From positions 8,317,962-8,381,961 of the forward strand of contig NC_067208.1 of the NCBI RefSeq assembly GCF_026262505.1: a stretch of DNA of 64,000 nt, given 5' to 3'. Under the pieces are notes generated by a model, which did no database searches, was not told the DNA's origin, and saw only the letters and a program-made list of their open reading frames with translations. Positions 1 to 10,052 of the stretch are shown here, piece after piece (position 1 is the first letter of the stretch; each line of letters begins with the position of its first letter). The DNA comes from Trichomonas vaginalis G3. Its lineage: Eukaryota > Parabasalia > Trichomonadida > Trichomonadidae. The position numbers and the translations under genes were made by a program.

Positions 1-1
1 A

Positions 2-991
2 GATGAAGAAGGACACAAATTTTGGACTGGTTCAAAGAGATGTCCACATCCAATTGAGTTCGATATCAACTCAGAACTGCACCGTACGTTCGTTATTTCG
101 TTCGCGAAGATCTGGGCAAGGATGTTTTCGATAGAAGTCAAAGAAAACGAAAATGAAATCCAAAATCTTCTCAAAAACATCGAGAAACCGGACAAAAACG
201 ACAAGATTAAGCTTGATTATGATATCAACGACATCGATTTCTTCGTAAATTTGGCTAAAAACAGCAAATTGTTAAACATCGAACAATTTGAGAAAGATGA
301 TGACTCAAACAGCCAAATAGACCTCATGTACTCTTCATCCAACATCAGAGCCAGCAATTACAAGATCAACAACGTCTCAAAGTTGGAAATTAAAAGAATT
401 GTTGGCAAAATCATTCCAAGTCTTGCGACAACAACAGCAATGATCTGTGGATTTGTTGCTCTTGAGATGTATAAGATACATTCTATCGATGAAAGGCTGA
501 ATTTGGAAGGATACACGTTTAATGAGTTAGAAGAAACAAATAAACAGCCGAAGAAGATGTTGTATGAAGTTTTCAGAGATAGTTCATTCGATATCTCATT
601 CAGTGACTACATAATTGGATATCCAGCAGAAGCAGATATATATAAATCAAAGAATGAGAAGAAATTCACGAAATGGACTCGTGTTTTGTTTGATGATTTA
701 GCTGTTAAGGAATTTATTAATAAAGTCAAAGAACTTTATGGATTTGAAGTAACAAAACTAATTTATCTTGATAAGGTATTGTATTATATACCAAGACAAA
801 AAGCTGCTGCTTCTTCAAAACAAGAAATGGAAAAAAGATCAGAAATGAAAATTTCTGATCTTGTGAAATATGTCGGAGAAAATTCTAAAGATAAATTTGA
901 GTTACACCCTACAAAGAAGTACTTGGATATCAAAGTAATTGTCAAAGATTATGAAAATACACTCCCAATATTTGTAGTTAAGATCAAATAA
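2..991 (+). CDS. UBA1: Ubiquitin-activating enzyme E1, C-terminal part (5' end outside window)
   Basis: The frame is open from base 2 to the stop at 989-991 (329 codons), so the gene starts upstream of the window. Residues 7-15 (FWTGSKRCP) are the hallmark of the second catalytic-cysteine half-domain of E1. GKIIPSLATTTA at about 135-146 is the conserved adenylation-domain helix, and the last ~90 residues fit the ubiquitin-fold domain that recruits E2 enzymes. E1 activates ubiquitin with ATP and passes it to E2 in cytosol and nucleus. The catalytic cysteine and the ATP site lie outside the window, so activity cannot be judged. A UBA6-like or other UBL-specific E1 is possible, but the RCPHP and ATTTA blocks favour the ubiquitin E1. 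Confidence 0.93.
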   Translation, partial: DEEGHKFWTGSKRCPHPIEFDINSELHRTFVISFAKIWARMFSIEVKENENEIQNLLKNIEKPDKNDKIKLDYDINDIDFFVNLAKNSKLLNIEQFEKDDDSNSQIDLMYSSSNIRASNYKINNVSKLEIKRIVGKIIPSLATTTAMICGFVALEMYKIHSIDERLNLEGYTFNELEETNKQPKKMLYEVFRDSSFDISFSDYIIGYPAEADIYKSKNEKKFTKWTRVLFDDLAVKEFINKVKELYGFEVTKLIYLDKVLYYIPRQKAAASSKQEMEKRSEMKISDLVKYVGENSKDKFELHPTKKYLDIKVIVKDYENTLPIFVVKIK

Positions 992-1024
992 AAAAAATTT
1001 AATTAATTAACATTTTGTTTTTAG

Positions 1025-1263
1025 GCTTCACTAACATGACAAAAATTAAAGTCCCTTGAGAAATATATTTTATGATGTATATCAATGCTATATTTATCAT
1101 TATTTTTAATTTTTATTGACCCACCCAAAAAAAGCCTTCTTCCACTAACCTGAGTTATAACGTGCTTTTTCTGAAAATGATAGACTAGGATTAATATATA
1201 TCGTAGAGCATATTTTTCATCATGTTAAAAATTTTGAATATTTTTTGTCATGTTAGTGAACCC
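1025..1263. mobile_element. MITE-like element with 20-bp inverted ends
   Basis: The left end carries TTCACTAACATGACAAAAA (1,028-1,046) and the right end carries its exact reverse complement (about 1,241-1,260). The element is about 240 bp, has no coding content and abuts a second, unrelated inverted-repeat element. No clear target duplication was found, so the exact termini are approximate. Confidence 0.7.
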
Positions 1264-1265
1264 CT

Positions 1266-1485
1266 AGGGATGCACTTCCCACTTTCTGACATTTTCTCAA
1301 TTTTTTTGACATTCTAGTTTTTTATCCAGATTTTCTAAGGTAAAAAGTCATTAACATTGTTCGGGAAGAAGTTATTTTAAATCACTACATAGTACCTTAT
1401 ATTATAGTTATACTTTTTTGCAATCACAATAAAGATATATTGATATTATGGGAGCATGTCAGAAAGTGGTAAATGCACCCTTAAA
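1266..1485. mobile_element. MITE-like element with TTTAAGGGTGCA-type ends
   Basis: The ends are inverted copies. ATGCACTTCCCACTTTCTGA at the left matches the reverse complement of TCAGAAAGTGGTAAATGCAC at the right (1,460-1,478) with few mismatches. The right terminus read inward, TTTAAGGGTGCA, is the same 12-mer that ends the larger element at 10,340-11,385, so the two probably share a transposase source. There is no coding capacity. Confidence 0.7.
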
Positions 1486-2688
1486 CAAATAATTTTTGAA
1501 ACTTATCTTGATGAATTAATTTATATTGAGCTAAATCACCAAATAATCTATTAGAGCACTTTGAGTAGTATTTGCATATAAACTTCTATATCTAAAATAT
1601 TGAATATTTCTCTTGGATTAAGAATGTAAATTAAGATGAGTTAAATTTTGTCAAATTTTTTAAAAAAATACTCATGATTGATAGCTTAGTAACGCATTAT
1701 CTCACCGACTTGGTTGATATGTAATTGGGTAGTCAAACTCGGTTTGTTTATGATGTTTGTGATGGTTTAGAATGTTTTATATAATATCTGATAAATGATT
1801 TGAAAATCGTTTTGATGAATTTCTTTAAATAGTATAAACTAACTATAAAAATAGAATTTTGTGTATGGATATGATGTTATTTATGCTACAAATTAATGAT
1901 GTAATGAATTGTATTTTAAAAATATTTAATTAAAGACATCAAACGTTTCAAAATTAATGGAAACATGTATTGAATCAATTTATAGAGTATATCTATTTTC
2001 CAAATTTTTAAAAAAAATCATTATTTTCATGTAAAAATTGAAGATTCTTCCTATTGTTTTATTTTTTTTTACTTTTTTTTTGGATTTTAAAATGTTGAAA
2101 TAGATCTGATATAAGTATGATACAGATATTGCTCACTCATAGTGATATGAATGAATGAAAAATTTAGGCAATTAATGATAATTTGACAAAATCATTCACA
2201 AAAAAATCCATAGATGACAGTACAATATAAAGAAATGTAATTAATTATTTCATATATCATGAATGATAATCAATAAAATACAAAATCAGAATATAATCAT
2301 CATAATTTTTGAGTTATATCTAGTAAAAACTGGTATAAAGCCTTTAAAGAACATTTTCTTGAATTTTGACACTGATAAGTTTTATCAATCAATGAAAAGC
2401 GAAGATTTACAAAAATATCAAGATGAATTGAAGAAGGTTGAAAAGCGATTTAAATCAGATGAACATATCTCCTCTATATGCAGGAACCATATGAATAGAA
2501 TCAAATTTTTGTTAAATAAATCAAAATTTTTGTTTGAATTTTTTTGAAATTCACTTATTTTTTTATAAATATAATATTGCTTTTGAAAACAAATCAATAT
2601 TTAATAGAAATGGTAAAGAGCCTTTAAGAACATTAAAAAAAAATAAAATCATGTTTCAATTTTTTTTCTTTTGTATTATCTTGCTTTG

Positions 2689-3741
2689 TTATCCGAGGTG
2701 GGTCTCAGTCTTGCCTTTTGCAGCGGTACGTTTGAGTCCAGAAAAGCCTGATTTGTAGGAAACTTTGACCATCGGCTTTTTTGCAAACGCTGATGGGCCA
2801 TCACCAGAGGCAAATGCTTCTGAGCATCTTCTTGCTTGACTAAGTGCTGAAAGGTGAGCTGTTTTTTCCTTATCTTCGATATAAGTGCCAGAGAACCTTC
2901 TTTCGTTTGATGTTTGAGGAGTTTCCATTGGAACATTTTCAAGAAAGCTAACGGAGTATAAATCGTTAAGATTAAGACGCATCAAAGGATTCTTAATCAA
3001 ACAACGCTCAATGAACTGCTTTCCAGGCTCAGAAACTGTATCAGGGATAGTCTCATGTGATGTTAATATTGCTTTGATTGTCGCTTCAGGAGTTGCTCCG
3101 AGGAATGGAATTCTTGTTGTTAATGAAAAGAAAGTAATGCAACCGAAGCACCATGTGTCAGAGTTAGGATGGAATTTCTGGGTAGAAAGGAATTCTGGAG
3201 CCAAAAACGGGATTATTTTAGGGTTATTCGCTGAAGAAGAGATGGAACTTTCAGAACCTAATAGATATTTAGTCATTGTGCCATTGCTATCGACATAAAT
3301 ATTTTCGGCGTTGATATTACAGTATTTAAAGCCAAGCTGTTCCCTGGTATAATAAGCAATATAAAATAACTTCGCGATAATATCTTTCACAGACTTTTCG
3401 CTAAGTGGGCCATTCGTTTCTATATATTCTCTAAGGCATACTCCTTCTGGGAGCTCAGTTACTACGTGATATGCATTGGAATCATCGATCAAATCAACAA
3501 GTGAAGCGATGTATTTGTTATTAACTTGTTTAAGGATGTATATTTCATTTAAAAATTTCGCATTTTGCTCTGGAGTTTGAAAAGAAGTCTTTAAAATCGA
3601 CTTAATTGCATAAAAGTTTTGATTATTCTTATTCACAGCTTTCCAGGAACCGTTTAGAGCACCACTCGTTAGTTCTTTAACGAATGAGTACTCACGAACC
3701 TCTGGATATGTTGTGAGGAATTCCATTGAATGCTTTGCCAT
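2689..3741 (-). CDS. Pseudokinase (protein kinase fold, catalytic motifs lost)
   Basis: A 350-residue protein with an eukaryotic kinase domain at about 19-267. The ATP-anchoring lysine is kept (YAIK, K47), as are the helix-C glutamate (E66), the APE motif (181-183) and the DxWxFG helix (195-200). The glycine loop is degenerate (TSGALNGS). The HRD triad is YCN (140-142), although the metal-binding asparagine N147 remains, and DFG reads LLG (160-162). Without both aspartates it is almost certainly catalytically dead and would act as a scaffold or allosteric partner. The C-terminal ~70 residues are basic, rich in Ser and Ala. ATG at 3,741 is the first in frame. The family is CAMK-like at best. 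Confidence 0.85.
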   Translation of the reverse strand: MAKHSMEFLTTYPEVREYSFVKELTSGALNGSWKAVNKNNQNFYAIKSILKTSFQTPEQNAKFLNEIYILKQVNNKYIASLVDLIDDSNAYHVVTELPEGVCLREYIETNGPLSEKSVKDIIAKLFYIAYYTREQLGFKYCNINAENIYVDSNGTMTKYLLGSESSISSSANNPKIIPFLAPEFLSTQKFHPNSDTWCFGCITFFSLTTRIPFLGATPEATIKAILTSHETIPDTVSEPGKQFIERCLIKNPLMRLNLNDLYSVSFLENVPMETPQTSNERRFSGTYIEDKEKTAHLSALSQARRCSEAFASGDGPSAFAKKPMVKVSYKSGFSGLKRTAAKGKTETHLG

Positions 3742-4261
3742 AAAAACGTTTTTCTGATATTTACAGAGGTTTTCGTAATTTTCACAATTTTCTAATTTGC
3801 ATCAATGTTTGCTTTTCATGATAATTACAATAATATGTTTTTAAAATTTTGAAATAAAATAAAAAAAGAATTGTCTGCGTTCATTCAAAATCAATTATCA
3901 ATAGCAAAGTCACTATCTCTTGAACCAAAAACGCGTTTTTATAAAGAATGATTTAATAATCCTGATTCTGAAAAATAAAATCTAAGAGATTTCATTAATT
4001 TAATGAAAAATCTAAACTTCGATATCATATATACATTTTAAATGAAGAGTTTAATATAATCATGAACTCCAAAGTATATAATTATGGAATCGGGATGACT
4101 TTGAATTTTAATCTTGTAATATTCGAGAATTTTGACTTTAAAATAAAGCATGTGTCAGACATGTATTTCTTAATTTTGAATTTCTTTTGTTGTCAAGCGC
4201 ATAAAAAATTATATTTTTTTTATTAAATGGTATTTTATAAAAAACAAACATTCTATAATGA
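3742..4261. other. Intergenic, 520 bp
   Basis: The region lies between two minus-strand genes, upstream of the pseudokinase and downstream of the beta-helix protein gene. It is AT-rich and I see no gene, repeat or RNA in it. Confidence 0.6.
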
Positions 4262-5611
4262 TCACTCATCTTCATACTCATATTCATCAGAATCCGTAAC
4301 TTCTGATTCTGATACTGCATCTTCAATTTTCTTCCTAAAACCAAATTTCCAAGTAAATATAACTATACTCACAACAAGAGCAATAACAGCAAGTGTACCA
4401 ACAGTGATTCCCATTATTGCAGGGAGTCCAAATTGTTTTTTTGTTGGTGCAACAATGATATTATCAGTTGGTGGAATATTTGTTTGTAATGGTGTCTCTG
4501 GTGGTACTTCAGTTTGAAGAGGAGTCGCAGGATTTAGAGTTCGAGTTGGAAGTAAAGATCTTGTTGGAATATCAGACGGAGTTGGCTCCAAAGAAGGTGT
4601 AGGCATCAAAGATGGCGTAGGCATAAGAGTTGGTGTTGGAGCAGGGGTTGGAGTTTCTGTTGCCATAGGAGTTACATCAAAACATAAGATTTTGCCAATG
4701 TTATGAGTAGCACTATCACGAATTGGTGTGTAAACTATCCCTCGAATAGGTTTTGATACGTATGTATTCGTTATTGTTCCACTTGACGTAGTAATATCAT
4801 ATGGAAATGTATTATCTTTGAGGCAGCAAGAATCCATTGTAATTGTTGTAACACGAAACGTTGCGTACTTAAGATTATATGCACTTGCGTACGAATTTGA
4901 TAATGCATCAACAAATTGAAAATATCCAACATTAAAAGCTAAAACTTGGGCATAATTATTACTATCTTTGATACACTGTGTTGATACAATGCATGAATAT
5001 TGTAGTTTTGCTTGAGAATTGGAAGTAGAATAGAACGAATAACTTTTTGTACTCGTAACGTTTCCATATGATGTAATTGTTGAATCACTACTACCATAGT
5101 TAAATGAGAAAAAGGCAATTGGATCAGATTCACTCGGGTTATAAAGTGAAAAAGTTTTAAGTGTTAAAGATGGTGCAGTTATTAATGCCATATCATCACT
5201 TGTTGAGTAACAGTTCTCGTAGCAGATTGTTTGTAAAATAGCTGTTCCTGTTGAAATCGTAAAAACGTTATTTGATTCAGTCACGCAGTGGATGAAAATG
5301 GACTCCTCGCAGAGTAGTTTAGAACTAGTGGTTGCAGAAATTGTCCAAACTTGCGAATTAATGTTTTTGTATATGCATCTATAAAACCAAATCGAATTTG
5401 CAGTAAAAGATTCCGCAGAAAGCATGGATTTTCGTGTAACTTCAAGGGTACCTTGAAAATATGTACCCCATGAATTATGAATTATCAAATGCTGACCGAC
5501 TTTTCCATCAAGATTTTTGTTTGAAAAATTTTTTTTTGCTGAAAATCTTGACAAAAATTGAGTTTCACAGTCGTTCTCTTGATGTTCCATATTTTCTACT
5601 ACAAAGGACAT
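4262..5611 (-). CDS. Beta-helix surface protein with stalk, one membrane helix and acidic tail
   Basis: The 449-residue protein has an N-terminal ~310-residue region of short Ser/Thr/Asn/Cys-rich strands, as expected of a right-handed parallel beta-helix of the trichomonad Pmp-like family. A proline-threonine stalk at about 318-385 carries repeats of the type PTPSLMPTP. One hydrophobic helix at about 399-421 is followed by basic KFGFRKK and a very acidic tail (SDEYEYEDE). This predicts a type I cell-surface protein with a cytoplasmic tail that may bind sorting or cytoskeletal factors. No classical signal peptide is visible, which is usual in this family. The function is unknown; a role in adhesion is only inference. 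It is a distant relative of the beta-helix genes at 9, 39, 44, 54 and 59 kb. Confidence 0.75.
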   Translation of the reverse strand: MSFVVENMEHQENDCETQFLSRFSAKKNFSNKNLDGKVGQHLIIHNSWGTYFQGTLEVTRKSMLSAESFTANSIWFYRCIYKNINSQVWTISATTSSKLLCEESIFIHCVTESNNVFTISTGTAILQTICYENCYSTSDDMALITAPSLTLKTFSLYNPSESDPIAFFSFNYGSSDSTITSYGNVTSTKSYSFYSTSNSQAKLQYSCIVSTQCIKDSNNYAQVLAFNVGYFQFVDALSNSYASAYNLKYATFRVTTITMDSCCLKDNTFPYDITTSSGTITNTYVSKPIRGIVYTPIRDSATHNIGKILCFDVTPMATETPTPAPTPTLMPTPSLMPTPSLEPTPSDIPTRSLLPTRTLNPATPLQTEVPPETPLQTNIPPTDNIIVAPTKKQFGLPAIMGITVGTLAVIALVVSIVIFTWKFGFRKKIEDAVSESEVTDSDEYEYEDE

Positions 5612-5965
5612 TATCTATCAGTCTGTTCACGAAAACCCCAGAGAAATCAAAATTTGAATCTCTAATGATCAATCAAAAAACAAATACCTATATAATACTA
5701 AGAAAAAAGACATGTATTTTTAAGGCTATTTGGTTGGAAAAGAAACAAAAAATTGATTTATAATAATATATTTTTAATTTACAAGGAAAATATAAAAAAT
5801 AAGACATAAAATATTAATTTGTATCAATCATATTCTGCATATAAAAGAGGAAATAGCGGTAAACTTAAAGAATATATTTGAAATGCGTAAATTATCCTAA
5901 AATCATCAATAAAGTAACAATGAATATTATTCCTTAACAAACTAATAAAATGACATGGCAACAAA
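5612..5965. other. Intergenic, 354 bp
   Basis: AT-rich spacer between two minus-strand genes. I see no gene or structured element in it. Confidence 0.6.
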
Positions 5966-6343
5966 TTATTTTTCAGCCAATAAATCTGGATTATTTTCTT
6001 TAATTGTATCTGATATGTTTTGAAGTAAATCTTTGAAATGAAATGCACTTAGCTCATTCAGTAGTTCACATTTTTGGTTGAAATATGTTTCCATTTCGTA
6101 GGCTACATCTCTAAGTACTTCATCTTCGCTGAATTTTTTATCCCTGAATACATCTACAACTGCTTTTTCCCAAGCTGATATATTCGGGAATTTTTTGTTC
6201 GTTAATTCTTGACGAATTTGAGAGAGTGGGCCATCATTGTATTTTTCCCTTTCTGAGAGAATTAATATCATAGGACGAGCCAGAAGGTCATCCATGACAT
6301 TAATTGCAAGCTTTCTAATTGTTGGATTCAGTTCTGAGTCCAT
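5966..6343 (-). CDS. Small acidic helical protein, possibly bromodomain-like
   Basis: A 125-residue protein with no signal or membrane segment. It is predicted all-helical. The order of elements (a proline-containing loop RPMILILSER, then GPLSQIRQELTNKKFPNISAWEKAV, split here as GPLSQIRQEL and KKFPNISAWEKAV, then a helix with YEMETYFNQK) recalls the PMDL-helix-YxxxxxFxxDv-NxxxYN layout of bromodomains. The key acetyl-lysine asparagine is uncertain (N93 in YFNQK is a candidate). This is a weak fold resemblance, and an unrelated hypothetical protein is equally possible. ATG at 6,343 is the first in frame. Confidence 0.6.
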   Translation of the reverse strand: MDSELNPTIRKLAINVMDDLLARPMILILSEREKYNDGPLSQIRQELTNKKFPNISAWEKAVVDVFRDKKFSEDEVLRDVAYEMETYFNQKCELLNELSAFHFKDLLQNISDTIKENNPDLLAEK

Positions 6344-6798
6344 TTTAATTTCCGAATAAAAAGTGACATTTTCACATTCAATATCAACATCTCAGTCAAA
6401 AAGAGAAGATATCTGGCAATAACCATTTAAATACAAACTTTCTAATACTATTGAATTTTAATTATCATAGTATTTCGGAACTATTTAGTAGATTTCAAAA
6501 TATATTTCAGTATATTAATGTTATTTGAGTATCTTAAAGAATCACATGGTTTATTAGCTTGAGTAAGATAAGAATTTTAGTAAATGAATACAATGCAATG
6601 GAATATTAATATTTTTATCATTTTTTAAATTAAATTATTATCTCTTAGTGTTAAACTCACTCTTATAAACCACTTTAGTGAATACCAATCATAAATAAGT
6701 TGAATTTTAAAGAAATCTTTATGGTGATTTTAATTTTGGTAAATTGGAGAAGAATTATGGATTAGTTTGACATATATATAACATACATTATTATTTTA
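6344..6798. other. Intergenic, 455 bp
   Basis: AT-rich spacer between minus-strand genes. I see no gene, RNA or repeat in it. Confidence 0.6.
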
Positions 6799-8061
6799 TT
6801 ATTTTTTCGGTGTTGTTTCTAATTCACCGAAATATTTCTTATAAACTGCTTTGAGTTCATCATTCTTTGCAATTTTTCTCAATTTATCCTTGCATGTCAT
6901 CTTTGTATTGCTATTTGACATGTATCCTGATGAAAAAACTTCTGCATTTGGATCAGCTCCATTTTGCAAGAGAAAATCAATAATTTTTGCGTTCTTTGTA
7001 GTGTTAATTGAAGTCAAGAAGTAACCAAGTATCGTAAGTTTTCCTTTTTCATGGAAATTGATGTCCAAACCGTGATCTAAAAGAATTTGTAAAATTCCAA
7101 TGGTTTGTTCTTGTGGAATATCCATATCGATGATGTAAAATGGTCCTGTGTTTCCATCTTGGTCTACTCTGTTGACATCAATACCTTTCGCGCATAAAAT
7201 TTTCGCAATTTCGATTGATTTCGATTGGCAAATCCAATGGACGGCAGCTTGTGCACGGGTTTTAGAAGGGATGTCAACATCATACATAGCTTCGGCTAAT
7301 ATCCTTACTGCATCAACAGAGGAATAGAAACAAGCACGATACATCGCAGTTTTGTTGTCTGGAGTAACGTAGTTGGGATCGCAGCCTGATTCTAGTAATA
7401 ATGGTATGGCTTCTATCTGGTTGTAGTCAATAGCAGCAAGTAATAAGGATTTTTCGTCCTTATATGTAGATGGCTGGATATTCTTCAAAAGAATTTTAAG
7501 AGATTCGACGTTTCGAGCTTTGACAACAGTGCTCAAAGCTTCTTGAAGCTTGAATTTGCATTTACTGGCAAACTTTGTGCAATCAAAGCCGTATTTGAAT
7601 AAAGCCGATAAAACTTGAGGCTGTTTCGACGTAGCAGCGGCAAAAATGATGCTACAGGATGTAGGTCCGTATTTCTGTTCTTGATTTGTGTAATCTTTTT
7701 TGAAAAAATCTTGAATAAGCTTTTCTCGGCCATATCTTGCTTCATAATTGTGTAGAATGTATATAACAATATCGGCTGCTCCAGAATTTACTGCATAATG
7801 AAAGGGCATTTTGAGATCAAGAGATTGAATTTCCAGAGGAAAGTTACATTTAGAATGAAGGTATATAAAGCATTCCATTGAATTAGCATATGCTGCAATA
7901 TGAAGTAAGGTTAGTCCACTTTTTGGAAATAAAAGGAAACTATCTGAAATTTTAATTTTGTATTTCTTTTCTTTTTCTTCGCTTGCATTCTCTGGAGTGA
8001 TTATCCTCATAAGTTGATCAACATCATTCCTAAAAATGCATTCTAAAAGAGCATCGGTCAT
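6799..8061 (-). CDS. Ankyrin-repeat protein
   Basis: The 420-residue protein is built largely of ankyrin repeats. SGLTLLHIAAYANS (48-61) and MPFHYAVNSGAADIV (85-99) are the clearest N-terminal units. Later units include LLLAAIDYNQIEAIPLLLES and FLLQNGADPNAE near the C-terminus. Ankyrin stacks bind other proteins. Such proteins are a very large family in trichomonads and mostly have no known partner. There is no signal peptide, membrane helix or extra domain, so it is probably cytosolic. The ATG at 8,061 starts 48 bp from the 3' end of the tRNA gene on the same strand. Confidence 0.85.
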   Translation of the reverse strand: MTDALLECIFRNDVDQLMRIITPENASEEKEKKYKIKISDSFLLFPKSGLTLLHIAAYANSMECFIYLHSKCNFPLEIQSLDLKMPFHYAVNSGAADIVIYILHNYEARYGREKLIQDFFKKDYTNQEQKYGPTSCSIIFAAATSKQPQVLSALFKYGFDCTKFASKCKFKLQEALSTVVKARNVESLKILLKNIQPSTYKDEKSLLLAAIDYNQIEAIPLLLESGCDPNYVTPDNKTAMYRACFYSSVDAVRILAEAMYDVDIPSKTRAQAAVHWICQSKSIEIAKILCAKGIDVNRVDQDGNTGPFYIIDMDIPQEQTIGILQILLDHGLDINFHEKGKLTILGYFLTSINTTKNAKIIDFLLQNGADPNAEVFSSGYMSNSNTKMTCKDKLRKIAKNDELKAVYKKYFGELETTPKK

Positions 8062-8100
8062 TTAAAATTTTTTTTATTCAAAATTTTTCAGAATATTTAG

Positions 8101-8108
8101 TAAAAAAA
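8101..8108 (-). terminator. Pol III terminator of the tRNA gene
   Basis: Seven T residues on the minus strand directly follow the discriminator base of the tRNA, the standard RNA polymerase III stop signal. Confidence 0.8.
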
Positions 8109-8180
8109 TGTCCCAGGCCAGAATCGAACTGGCCTCTGATCCGTGTCAAGGATCTATTCTAACCAATATACTACTGGGAC
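8109..8180 (-). tRNA. tRNA with anticodon GAC (predicted Val)
   Basis: The 72-nt cloverleaf folds fully. The acceptor stem is GTCCCAG/CTGGGAC with A73, the D-arm starts GTAT and contains TTGGTTAGA, and the anticodon stem GATCC/GGATC encloses loop TTGACAC. The T-arm is GCCAG-TTCGATT-CTGGC. Bases 34-36 are GAC, which reads the valine codons GUC/GUU. Loop context ACAC and A73 suit valine, but the D-arm resembles eukaryotic Asp/Glu tRNAs, and GAC is rarely used in eukaryotes, which prefer A34 (inosine) for valine. Both internal promoter boxes (A in the D-arm, B in the T-arm, GTTCGATTC) are present. There is no intron. The gene itself is near certain; the identity is less so. Confidence 0.9.
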
Positions 8181-8220
8181 TTGCACGAAAATAAAAAATA
8201 ATTTTATTAATAATTGATGT

Positions 8221-8600
8221 AAGATTTCACATGAAAATGTGAACTTCTTCTGGATCTGGAATGGAGGAATAGAGAAAACTGGATCTTCTAAACCAATGTG
8301 GAAGAATGAACGTGGAATACCTTTGTCATAAAGTTCGGTCATCTTGTTCATAGAACTCAAAAGAGATAAAACATAATCTTCTTCAACATTTTTAAGTAAT
8401 CGGATGGTTAAACTGACTTCGTTCATTCGGAAATAGCTTGCACCGATCTGTGAAAATAATTTCATGGTTGTTGGATTGTTGTTGTGTGGAATCAATGTCA
8501 AAAATGATTGAATGATGTTAGAACGGAAACATTGGTATCGATTTGAGATTGAATTCTCAGTTACTTCACTAAGAAAATCAATGTTTTGTTGGTGATAACC
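8221..8600 (-). pseudogene. Duplicated fragment of the BEACH gene
   Basis: About 380 bp match positions 16,575-16,950 of the BEACH gene almost exactly. I count only about four substitutions, for example TGTGGAAG against TATGGAAG. The copy starts abruptly 40 bp upstream of the tRNA 5' end and diverges after about 8,600. It carries part of the region before and at the start of the ConA-like domain and has no start codon or promoter of its own. It is a recent, dead copy unless used as donor in gene conversion or as a source of antisense or small RNA. Confidence 0.9.
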
Positions 8601-9065
8601 CTGTTAGAAGCATATATCTCTTTAGTATCAATATGAGATGGAATTCTTGGTGATTTCATTAATGAAATGAATGATAGATAAAACAGTACATATATATCTT
8701 TGGTTTCAGCAGATTCATATGCTTTTATTCTTCATTGAGTACTTAATTTTTGTTTTTCAAGATTTTAGTGAATAATTTATAGAAATATATTAGTATTTGT
8801 ATAATAAAAAATTACAATTGTAGAAATATATTGCATTTTAAAATAAAATGTTGATTAAAGTAACTTGGATTTTCTAGAAAGTTAAGATTTTCTTTGTTTA
8901 CTCATGATTTATGGTTTGATATCAAATATTTAAGCATGAGGTATATTTCTTGTGGTATTTATTGTTAATTATCAATGGAAAAAAACTGAGGAATACAAAT
9001 ATGACTGTGATAACTAGTCAATGTCACTTTTAACCTCATTGATTTGTCTTTGTTTATATTCATAA
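8601..9065. other. Intergenic, 465 bp
   Basis: AT-rich stretch between the BEACH fragment and the broken beta-helix gene. I see no gene in it. Confidence 0.55.
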
Positions 9066-10052
9066 AAATCATATATTTCCTCTGATGATATTTGGGAATT
9101 CTTTTACCAAACTACACCAAAGTCTACCCCTATCAGTGGAACAAATGTTAAAGCAAATGCCACAGAAAACGAGTGTTTCATCTTTGAAAGTCTTTTCATC
9201 ACCATTTCCATTAATAGTGCAATCTCTTTTTCTAAAGCAAACAATAAGTTTCTTAACGCAGATTGTTCATTTAATAACTGTAGCAGTGACACAAATGGCG
9301 GATCTATCAACTTTAATTGTGATAGTTCCATTGTCCAATACCGAACATGTGGCTATAAATCAAAAACAAACTCACGAGAAGGACACCATTCATATGTTGA
9401 ATCCAGATCAAATAATAAAAATTATCTTTATGAAAGTTCTTTTTATGAATGCGGAAATTTAGAAAATATGAGAACAAATTGTCTTCGTTCTGGAAATATT
9501 GGAGTTAAATCAATCAACACAAGTTTCTGTGAAGCAGACTATGACTCAGGAATACTTCTTGAATATGCAACAAGTCTAAGTAACGTAACATATTCATCAT
9601 TTTGTAACACAACATCAAATTATTTAATTGTACAATTATCTATTGGTAATTTTAATTTTAATTTTTGTAATGTTTTGAATAATGAACACAAAGTATCTAC
9701 ATGGGGAACATTTGTTTCATGGGAATCAACTGTTCTTATTGAAAACTGTTCATTTCTTGGAAACACAGGACCAGGAGAAGAATTTTATCAACTATTTTTT
9801 GGTTCAATTACAGTTAAAGATTCTTTCTGTGACAGAATAATAGATAAAACATATGGATCAGTTACAACATATAATGTTCAAAATATATATTCTATTCATA
9901 ATCTTTCTCACTTTTCATCATATCTGTGTGAAACTGATTATCCTATTTTAGATTTAGTGATAAAGAAGAATATTATCACAAAATATGAAATTATTTATCA
10001 TTATTCATATCATTTCATTACTTCTCTTTGTATTGTTTTAGTAAATAAATAA
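9066..10052 (+). pseudogene. Beta-helix surface protein copy, 5' end missing
   Basis: An uninterrupted frame runs from about 9,066 to the stop at 10,052 and matches the beta-helix genes at 58.5-59.5 kb and 38.9-39.9 kb over most of its length (shared SDDIW/SPDDVW, QYRTCGYKSKTNS, VKSINTSFCEADYDSGI). No ATG exists in frame before 9,468, in the middle of the domain, because the 5' end has diverged. The Cys/Asn/Ser-rich short strands fit a parallel beta-helix. It is probably a truncated relic. Translation from 9,468 would give a 194-residue fragment, and I cannot exclude that this is made. Confidence 0.7.

Larger units (their letters stand above)
992..2688. other. Intergenic region with two small transposons
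   Basis: This AT-rich stretch separates the E1 gene from the pseudokinase gene, which converge on it. Apart from the two inverted-repeat elements at 1,025-1,485 I see no conserved gene. A 94-codon open frame at 2,263-2,547 has a lysine-rich, helical-looking C-terminal half but matches nothing I recognise and may be chance or a gene remnant. Confidence 0.6.

Noticed and set aside
2263..2547. Small gene of 94 codons
   Set aside because: It has no conserved motif, low-complexity Ile/Asn start and AT-rich context; I do not call it as a gene.
9085..9462. 125-codon frame at the start of the broken beta-helix gene
   Set aside because: The beta-helix coding text is in another frame; this is its shadow.
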